In this document: positions 56,538 to 64,000 of the stretch, piece after piece
Layout of the letters: each line of letters starts with the position of its first letter
Numbering within the stretch: position 1 is the first letter of the stretch
Assembly (NCBI RefSeq): GCF_003086295.3
Contig: NC_092051.1
Location: 78,066,445-78,130,444 of the forward strand
Reading direction: 5' to 3'
Source of the DNA: Arachis hypogaea
Taxonomy: Eukaryota; Streptophyta; Magnoliopsida; Fabales; Fabaceae
DNA length: 64,000 nucleotides
Position numbers and translations under genes: made by a program
Notes under the pieces: model-generated
What the model saw: the letters and a program-made list of their open reading frames with translations, nothing else
Databases searched by the model: none
Told to the model about the DNA's origin: nothing

Positions 56538-58074
56538 TGGTGCACGAATTGTAAATCACACTTTTTACAACTCGTACCACTAACCAGCAAGTGCACTGGG
56601 TCGTCCAAGTAATACCTTACGTGAGTAAGGGTCGATCCCACGGAGATTGTTGGCTTGAAGCAATCTATGGTTATCTTGTAACTCTTAGTTAGGAAAACAA
56701 TAAAATAATTCACTTATCAAATTTGATTGCAAGGAATAAAAGGGCAGAACACAAATTATACTTGTATGCAATGATGGAGAATATGTTGGAGTTTTGGAGA
56801 TGCTTTGTCTTCTAAAATTCTGCTTTCCTCTGTTTTCTAATTCATGCATGCACGTCCTCCTATGGCAAGCTGTGTGTTGGTGGATCACCGTTATCAATGG
56901 CTACCATCCATCCTTCCAGTGAAAAGGGTCCAGATGCGCTGTCACCGCACGGCTAATCATCTGCAGGTTCTCAATCGTACCGGAATAGGATTTACTATCC
57001 TTTTGCGTCTGTCACTACGCCCAGCACTCGTGAGTTTGAAGCTCGTCACAGTCATTCAATCCCTGAATCCTACTCGGAATACCACAGACAAGGTTTAGAC
57101 TTTCCGGATTCTCTTGAATGCTGCCATCAATCTAGCTTATACCACGAAGATTCTGATTAAGAGATCTAAGAGATATTCATTCATTCTACGGTGGAACGTA
57201 ACTAGTTGTCAGGCACGCGTTCGTGGAGGAATGATGATGATTGTCACGTTCATCACATTCATATTGAAGTGCGAATGGATATCTTAGATAGGAACACGCA
57301 TGTTTGAATGGAAAATAGAAATTCTTGCATTAATTCATCGAGACACAGCAGAGCTCCTCACCCCCAACAATGGAGTTTAGAGACGCATGCCGTCAAAAGG
57401 TACAAAGTTCAGATCTAAAAATGTCATGAGAGATAAGACAAGTCTCTAAAAGTTGTTTAAATACTAGACTAGTAAACTAGGTTTACAAAAAATGAGTAAA
57501 CTAAGGTGGATAGTGCAGAAATCCACTTCTGGGGCCCACTTGGTGTGTGCTGGGGCTGAGACTTAAGCTAATCACGTGCATAGGGCTGTTTTGGGCGTTC
57601 AACGCCAGCTTTGGATCCTTTTCTAGCGTTGAACTCCAACTTGTAACTTGGTTCTGGCGCTGGACACCAGACTGCAACATGGAACTGGCGTTGAACGCCA
57701 GTTTACGTTGTCTATCCTTGAGCAAAGTATGGAGTATTATATATTGCTGGAAAGCCCTGGATGTCTACTTTCCAACGCAATTGGAAACGAGCCATTTGGA
57801 GTTCTGTAGCTCCAGAAAATCCATTCCGAGTGTAGGGAGGTCAGAATCCAACAGCATCAGCAGTCCTTTTTCAGCCTGAATCAGATTTCTGCTCAGCTCC
57901 CTCAATTTCAGCCAGAAAATACCTGAAATTACAGAAAAACACACAAACTCATAGTAAAGTCCAGAAATATGAATTTTGCCTAGAAACTACTGAAAATAAA
58001 CTAAAAACTAACTAAAACACACTAAAAACTATATGAAATTAACCCCAAAAAGCGTATAAAATATCCGCTCATCA
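56538..58074 (-). repeat. 3' LTR of the minus-strand Athila element
   Basis: 1537 bp. On the minus strand it runs from TGATGAGCGGATATTTTATA (58074) to CAATTCGTGCACCA (56538). It is homologous to the solo LTR at 21914-23629. It holds the GGCGTT palindromes (57593-57702), the TTTCCAATTGCGTTGGAAAG block (about 57755-57790) and the U5 block GTGGGATCGACCC (about 56628-56642). ORFs in it are chance. Confidence 0.92.
57593..57702. repeat. 31-bp-period GGCGTT palindrome array in the Athila 3' LTR
   Basis: Unit starts are 57593 (GGGCGTTCAACGCCA), 57624 (TAGCGTTGAACTCCA), 57655 (TGGCGCTGGACACCA) and 57686 (TGGCGTTGAACGCCA), each exactly 31 bp apart. Confidence 0.92.
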
Positions 58075-59168
58075 CAACACCAAACTTAAACTGTTGCTTG
58101 TCCTCAAGCAACTAGATAAATAAAATAGAATACAAATAATTTAAGAAGCAATAATATCTCAGAGTTTTTGAGTGAAGCTCAGATTCTAATTAGATGAGCG
58201 GGACTAGTAGCTTTTTGCTTCTGAACAGTTTTGGCATCTCACTTTATCCATTGAAGCTCAGTGTGATTGGCATCTATAGGAACTCAGAATTCAGATAGTG
58301 ATATTGATTCTCCTAGTTCAGTATGTTGATTCTTTAACACAGCTTCTTTATGAGTCTTGGCCGTGGCCCTAAGCACTTTGTTTTCCAGTATTACCACCGG
58401 ATACATAAATGCCACATACACATAATTGGGTGAATCTTTTCAGATTGTGACTCAGCTTTGCTAAAGTCCCAAATTAGAGGTGTCCAGGGTTCTTAAACAC
58501 ACTCTTGTTTTTGCTTTGGACCTTGACTTTAACCGCTCAGTCTTAAGTTTTCACTTGACACCTTCACGCCACAAGCACATGGTTAGGGCGACAGCTTGGT
58601 TTAGCCGCTTAGGCCAGGATTTTATTCCTTTAGGCCCTCCTATCCACTGATGCTCAAAGCCTTGGGGTCCTTTTTATTACCCTTGCCTTTTGGTTTTAAG
58701 AGCTTTGGCTTTTTCTGCTTGCTTTTTCTTTTTCTTTCTCTATTTTTTTTTTGAATGCAAGCTTTTGTATTCACTGCTTTTTCTTGCTTCAAGAATCATT
58801 TTTATGATTTTTCAGATTATCAATAACATGTCTCATGTTCATCATTCTTTCAAGAGCCAATATATTTAACAGTCTTAAACATCAAATTCAAAAGACATAT
58901 GCACTGTTCAAGCATTCATTCAGAAGACAGAAAGCATTGCCACCACATGTAAATAATTAGAATTTATCTTATAAAAAACTCGAAAAATATTGCCTCTTAT
59001 TCTAAAGAAATTCTTCTATTTTATTCATGTTTAATGATGATGATAAAATTAAATTATAGCTTAATTGGAAATAAAATAAAAAATATAGATACTAATTACT
59101 ACTATATGACTCCTAAGGTAAAACTAAAATAAAAACAGTTATCACAGAGTTAAGGCTAAGATTGGAAT
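58075..59168 (-). other. Noncoding 3' tail of the minus-strand Athila element
   Basis: Adjacent to the LTR, the minus strand reads AAGTTTGGTGTTG preceded by TGCTTGAGGACAAGCAA, the same tail as at 10296-10330 in the plus-strand Athila. The rest is AT-rich, with a pyrimidine-rich tract at 58680-58760. No gene is seen. Confidence 0.8.
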
Positions 59169-60302
59169 TTAACAACTTTTGTTCTGGGAAGTGGATGTTC
59201 CTCTAATCTGCGGGGTGCTTGGTCCTTCAAGAGATAATTTATGGCGCTTCAATTCCCTTAAATCACGCCCTTGCTCCTCCTGTTCTTTAAGCAAATAGCA
59301 AAGAATGCTACTTTGTTCCTTCTGTTCTTTCTTTATTTGTTCCATAGCTTCTTGCATCTTGGTAATAGATGTTTCAAGATACTCCCAGTATTTAAATTGA
59401 GGGATTTCTGGGAGAAATTCCTATGTTCTCTTCTTGATGGGGTCATCCTGTGCTTGTTGTTTTTCCATTGATGCTTTGGTGATTGGTCTCTCAACTGAGA
59501 TATACTCAGTTATTCCCATCCTTACTCCAGCGTCTTTGCAGAGCATAGAAATCAAGCTTGGATAAGCCAACCTGGCATCTTTGGAATTTTTGTTTGCAAT
59601 TTTGTAAAATTCAGTTGAAATCAGTTGATGAACTTTCACTTCTTTTCCCATCATGATGCAATGGATCATCACTGCTCTTCTAATAGTGACTTCAGAACGG
59701 TTGCTAGTGGGCAGCAGAGAATGCCCAATGAAGTCCAGCCATCCTTTGGCGACTGGTTTGAGATCTTCTCTTTTGAGTTGATTTGGGACACCCTTTGTGC
59801 TGGTGGTCCACCTGGCTCCAGGGATACATATATCCTCTAGAATCTTATCCAGACCCTTGTCTGTTCTCATCATTCTCCTATTGAAGGAGTCTGGATCATC
59901 TTTCAACTGAGGTAGCTTTAAGATCTCCCTAATCTTGTCAGGGTGGGTATGAACAATCTTTCCTCTGACCAAGGTCCGATAGTCATAGAGAGCAGATCCA
60001 GATAGTCTTTGCTTGTCTGTTTGCCACATATTAGCATAGAACTCCTGGACCATATTCCTTCCAACTTTCGTTTCAGGATTAGCTAGGATCTCCCAGTTCC
60101 TGATTCGAATTTGCTCCTGGATCTCCGGATATTCGTCTTCTTTCCGATCGAATCTAACTTACGGGATCACTGATCTTAGACCCATTATTTTGTAATAATG
60201 GTTTGAATGTTCTTTAGTTAAGAACTTCCCTTGATTCCAAAGTGGTTTTGGAACACTCTCTTTCTTGCCTCTTGGAGTGGGTTATTTTCGTTTAGGAGCC
60301 AT
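59169..60302 (-). pseudogene. Athila env-like / accessory ORF with three in-frame stops
   Basis: On the minus strand one frame runs 378 codons from MAPKRK (60302) to the stop at 59169. It is broken by TAA at 60282-60284 (codon 7), TAA at 60159-60161 (codon 48) and TAG at 59421-59423. Readable stretches include VQEFYANMWQTDKQRLSGSA, WLDFIGHSLLPTSNRSEVTI and RRAVMIHCIMMGKEV, which resemble the plant-transposon-protein domain seen in the third ORF of Athila elements. The C-terminus (59357 onward) is a Lys/Glu/Gln-rich probable coiled coil (MQEAMEQIKKEQKEQ). No clear membrane segment is seen, so calling it an envelope would be unsupported. The family's function is unknown. Confidence 0.78.
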
Positions 60303-60890
60303 GATCTTAGTGGGTATGGTTTAGTGATCACGGATAAACACACCAAACTTAGAGGTTTGCTTGTCCTCAAGCAAAAGAAAAGAAAGGAGAGGGATAGAAG
60401 GAGAGCTAGTGTAGGATGTTGGATGAGAGGAAGGAGGCCGAATGGGTTTTTAAAAGGGAAGGGGGTTTTCAAAAATAGGGAGAAAGATAAGATAGAAGAT
60501 ATGATTTTAAAAAAATAAGTATGATAAGAAAAGATATAATTTAAAATTGAAAAGATATGAAAGATATTTGAAAAAGATAAAATTAGATTTTTGAAAAAGA
60601 TAATATGGAGATTTGAAAAAGATATTGATTAGTTGAAAAGATTTTTGAATGAAAATAGATAGATTTGTTTTGAAAATTTTAAGAAAGAGTTGAATTGGAT
60701 TGAAAAAAAAGGATTTGTGCTTATGGATTAAGATACATTTAATATTTTTAAAGAAGGGTTTTTAGAAATTAGGGATTTTAGAAATCAGGGTTTGTAACAT
60801 GTTTATGTAAGGAATCATGAATTGAAACATGAAAATTAAGATTAAAATGAAAAATATGAAGAAAAAACGAATTTGCCTCCTCCCCACCAT
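60303..60890 (-). other. Spacer upstream of the env-like ORF
   Basis: About 590 bp. A second copy of the tail motif (TTGCTTGAGGACAAGCAAAC followed by AAGTTTGGTGTG, minus strand) lies at about 60332-60375, just before the ORF. The rest is an AAAAGAT/GAAAAG-rich purine tract on the plus strand. The plus-strand ORF 60231-60518 is not supported. Confidence 0.65.
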
Positions 60891-60892
60891 CC

Positions 60893-61125
60893 TGGCGTTT
60901 GAACGCCCAAACGCTGCATGTTTTGGGCGTTCAACGCCCAACTGCTGCTTCTCCTGGGCGTTCAACGCCCAGCTGTTGCTTCTTTCTGGCGTTCAATGCC
61001 CAGAAGATGCTTCTTTCTGGCGTTTAACGCCCAGATGGCTATCCTTACTGGCGTTCAACGCCCAGTGGATGCTTCTTTTGGGCGTTGAACGCCCAAAACA
61101 GACTATTACTGGCGTTTTCTTGCCA
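60893..61125. repeat. 31-bp-period GGCGTT palindrome array, internal copy (eight units)
   Basis: Unit starts at 60893, 60925, 60956, 60987, 61018, 61049, 61080 and 61110. Each is a palindrome of about 16-17 bp (for example GGGCGTTCAACGCCCA or TGGCGTTTAACGCCCA) with a spacer of about 14 bp that often ends TGCTTCTTTC. The array is between pol and the env-like ORF. The plus-strand ORF 60829-61176 is only a translation of the repeats. Confidence 0.94.
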
Positions 61126-61334
61126 ATGAGCTCTTTTTCTCTGTTTTGTGTGCAAAATCCTTCTGTAACCCTGTGAACTTATACAATTGACTCTTTACCT
61201 TAGTATTAGTGAACTTTATATAAACAAATAAAATCAAGAATAGGGCAAAATGCTTAGAGGAAGTGATGCCCCATGTCTGGGTTGCCTCCCAGCAAGCGCT
61301 TCTTTATTGTCTTTAGCTGGACCTTGCTGAGTTT

Positions 61335-64000
61335 TTAATCTAGCCTCAGCCTTGAGCACTTTTGCTCAACATTGCCTTCAAGATAGTGCTTGATTCTCTG
61401 TCCATTAACAATGAACTTCTTATCAGAATCAATATCTTGAAGCTCCACATAACCATATGGTGATACACTTGTAATCACATATGGTCCCCTCCACCGGGAC
61501 TTCAGTTTCCCGGGGAATAGACTGAGCCTAGAGTTAAATAACAGAACCTTTTGTCCAGGTTCAAAGATTCTAGATGACAGCTTTCTGTCATGCCACTTTT
61601 TTTATTTCTCTTTATCAAGCTTGGCATTTTCGAAAGCAGTGAATCTGAATTCCTCTAGCTCATTTAGCTGGAGCAATCTTTTTTCTCCAGCTAATTTGGC
61701 ATCAAAGTTTAGGAATCTGGTTGCCCAGTAGGCTTTATGTTCCAGTTCCATGGGCAGGTGGCATGCCTTACCATACATAAGTTGGTATGGAGAGGTCCCT
61801 ATAGGAGTCTTGAATGCTGTTCTATAAGCCCACATAGCATCATCCAAGCTTCGTGCCCAATCCTTTCTACGGGTACTTACAGTCTGTTCCAGGATTCTTT
61901 TTAGTTTTCTGTTAGAGACTTCAGCTTGCCCATTTGTCTGTGGATGATATGGAGTCGCCACCTTGTGGCGAATCCCATACCGGACCATGGTAGAGTAAAG
62001 CTGTTTGTTGCAGAAGTGAATGCCCCCATCACTGATTAGTACCCTGGGAACACCAAACCTGCTGAATATATGTTTCTGGAGGAACTTCAGCACTGTTTTA
62101 GTATCATTGGTGGGTATGGCAATGGCCTCAACCCATTTTGATACATAGTCAACTGCCACCAGAATATAAGTGTTTGAGTATGATGGTGGGAAAGGCCCCA
62201 TGAAATCAATACCCCATACATCAAATAACTCAATTTCCAAGATTCCTTGTTGAGGCATGGCGTTACTGTGAGGCAAATTACCAGCTCTCTGGCAACTGTC
62301 ACAGTTACGTACAAACTCTCGGGAATTTCTGTAGAGTGTAGGCCAGTAGAAGCCACATTGGAGGACCTTGGTGGCTGTTCGCTCACCTCCGAAATGACCT
62401 CCATATTGTGACCCATGGCAATGCCATAAGATCCTTTGTGCTTCTTCTTTAGGCACACACCTATGGATTATGCCATCTGTACATCTCTTAAAGAGATAGG
62501 GTTCATCCCACAAGTAGTACTTTGCATCAGTAATTAATTTTTTCTTATGTTGCCTGCTGTACTCCTTGGGAATGAACCTTGCAGCTTTGTAATTTGCAAT
62601 GTCTGCAAACCATGGTATTTCCTGAATGGCAAACAAATGCTCATCAGGAAAGGTCTCAGAGATTTCAAGAGAGGGGAATGACGTCCCTTCTATTGGCTCT
62701 ATCCGGGACAGATGGTCAGCCACTTGGTTCTCTGTCCCTTTTCTGTCTCTTATTTCTATATCAAACTCTTGCAGAAGCAACACCCATCTTATGAGTCTGG
62801 GTTTTGAATCCTACTTTGTGAGTAGATATTTAAGAGCAGCATGATCTGTGTACACAATCACTTTTGATCCTACTAAGTATGATCTAAACTTGTCAATGGC
62901 ATAAACCACTGCAAGCAATTCTTTTTCTGTGGTTGTGTAATTTTTCTAGGCATCATTCAAAACGTGGCTAGCATAATAAATGACATGCAGAAGCTTGTCA
63001 TGCCTCTGTTCCAATACTGCACCAATGGCGTGATCACTAGCATCACACATTAGCTCAAATGGTAATGTCCAGTCTGGTGCAGAAATAACTGGTGCTGTGA
63101 CCAGCTTGGCTTTCAGCGTTTCAAACGCCTGCAGACACTCTGTGTAAAACACAAATGGCGTGTCAGCAGCTAGCAGATTACTCAGAGGTTTTGCAATTTT
63201 TGAAAAATCCTTTATAAACCTCCTATAGAATCATGCATGCCCCAGAAAGCTTCTCATTGCCTTAACATTGGCAGGTGGTGGTAATTTCTCAATTACCTCT
63301 ATTTTTGCTTGATCCACCTCTATTCCCTTGTTTGAAATTTTATGCCCAAGGACAATCCCTTCAGTCACCATAAAGTGACATTTTTCCCAGTTTAAAACCA
63401 GGTTGGTCTCTTGGCATCTTTTCAGAACTAGTTTCAGGTGATCAAGACAGGAGCTGAATGAGTCTCCATATACTGAGAAGTCATCCATGAAGACTTCCAG
63501 AAATTTTTCCATGATATCAGAGAAAATAGAGAGCATGCATCTCTGGAAGGTTGCAGGCGCATTACACAGCCCAAATGGCATCCTTCTATAAGCAAACACT
63601 CTAGATAGACATGTGAATATTGTTTTCTCTTGATCCTGGGGATCTACTACAATCTGGTTATAGCCTGAGTAGCCATCCAAAAAGTAGTAATAATCATGAC
63701 CTGCCAGTCTTTCTAGCATTTGGTCTATGAATGGTAAAGGAAAATGATCCTTTCTGGTGGCTGTATTGAGCCTTCTGTAGTCAATACACATGCGCCACCC
63801 TGTAACTATTCTTGTAGGAACCAGTTCATTCTTTTCATTATGAACCACTGTCATGCCTCCCTTTTTGGGGACAACTTGGACAGGGCTCACCCAGGGGCTG
63901 TCAGAAATAGGATAAATAATCCCAGCCTCCAGTAATTTGGTGACCACTTTCTGCACTACTTCCTTCATGGCTGGATTTAGCCGCCTCTGTGGTTGAACCA
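61335..64000 (-). pseudogene. Athila Pol remnant: RT, RNase H, integrase with four stops
   Basis: The frame is collinear with the intact pol at 4199-8773. It enters at the right edge with RT ([56 protein letters not shown]). RNase H follows (CDASDHAIGAVLEQ), then the integrase zinc finger ([19 protein letters not shown]) and core ([38 protein letters not shown]), and the C-terminal GPY-like part ends at 61335. Stops: TGA 63231-63233 (after SFLGHA), TAG 62946-62948 and TAG 62811-62813 (both at positions that are CAG Gln in the intact copy), and TAA 61602-61604. It cannot make a full Pol. Confidence 0.93.

Larger units (their letters stand above)
56538..64000 (-). mobile_element. Minus-strand Athila-type element, 5' part outside the window
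   Basis: 3' LTR, noncoding tail, env-like ORF, GGCGTT array, pol (integrase, RNase H, RT) in that order going right. It inserted into family B LTR sequence. Gag, protease and the 5' LTR are beyond 64000. Seven in-frame stops in the two visible ORFs show that it is dead. Confidence 0.92.

Noticed and set aside
60893..61125. CRISPR-like array (regular palindromic repeats with spacers)
   Set aside because: The repeat and spacer regularity looks similar, but this is a plant retrotransposon. The units are 16-17 bp, the spacers are short and partly alike, and no cas-type gene is present.

Overview
This window is plant nuclear DNA made almost entirely of nested transposable elements. No complete ordinary host gene is visible. 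The LTR families (GGCGTT..AACGCC palindromes, LTRs opening TGATGAGCGGATA, GTGCGTACGCAC motifs) match what I remember of legume repeats, most likely peanut (Arachis). That assignment is inference from memory, not a database result.

Layout, left to right. (1) A decayed minus-strand Athila-type Ty3/gypsy element (1-1050 and 12357-13106) is split by a young, nearly complete plus-strand Athila element (1051-12356; two 2026-bp LTRs, 5-bp target duplication AGCTC, tRNA-Asp primer site, gag and a 1524-codon pol). (2) At 13107 a CACTA terminus begins. Its body seems to run to a TNP2-type transposase remnant at 31869-32406. It is interrupted by a minus-strand coding-free LTR element (13576-21527, LARD-like), a solo LTR (21914-23629) and a complete small CACTA element (26984-31297). 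The small CACTA carries exons of a PDR-type ABC transporter, pieces of a leucine-rich-repeat receptor gene and a piece of a retrotransposon LTR. (3) 32410-56537 is an internally deleted element with giant LTRs (family B). Its 3' LTR is split by a gag-only element with 4.45-kb LTRs (37490-54049), whose left LTR itself holds a 5165-bp minus-strand solo LTR of family B (39766-44930). (4) From 56538 to the window end lies a minus-strand Athila element: 3' LTR, an env-like ORF with three stops, and a pol with four stops. Its 5' part is outside the window.

The elements appear to depend on each other. The Athila pol is intact, but its gag is cut off by two stops. The LARD has a similar tRNA-Asp primer site with identical 6-nt spacing from its LTR, so it could be mobilised by Athila enzymes. 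The gag-only element and family B share tRNA-iMet primer sites and chromovirus-like polypurine tracts and would need an external pol.

The most unusual signal is a set of regularly spaced CpG-containing palindromes in unrelated LTR families: GGCGTTnAACGCC units at a 31-bp period in three separate places, ACGT quartets spaced 12/13/12 bp in the Athila LTR, and CGTACG or ACGCGT palindromes in the LARD and gag-only LTRs. They lie next to a short shared sequence block. In the long-LTR families the corresponding feature is a minisatellite whose every unit can fold into a hairpin. I know of no function for these arrays.
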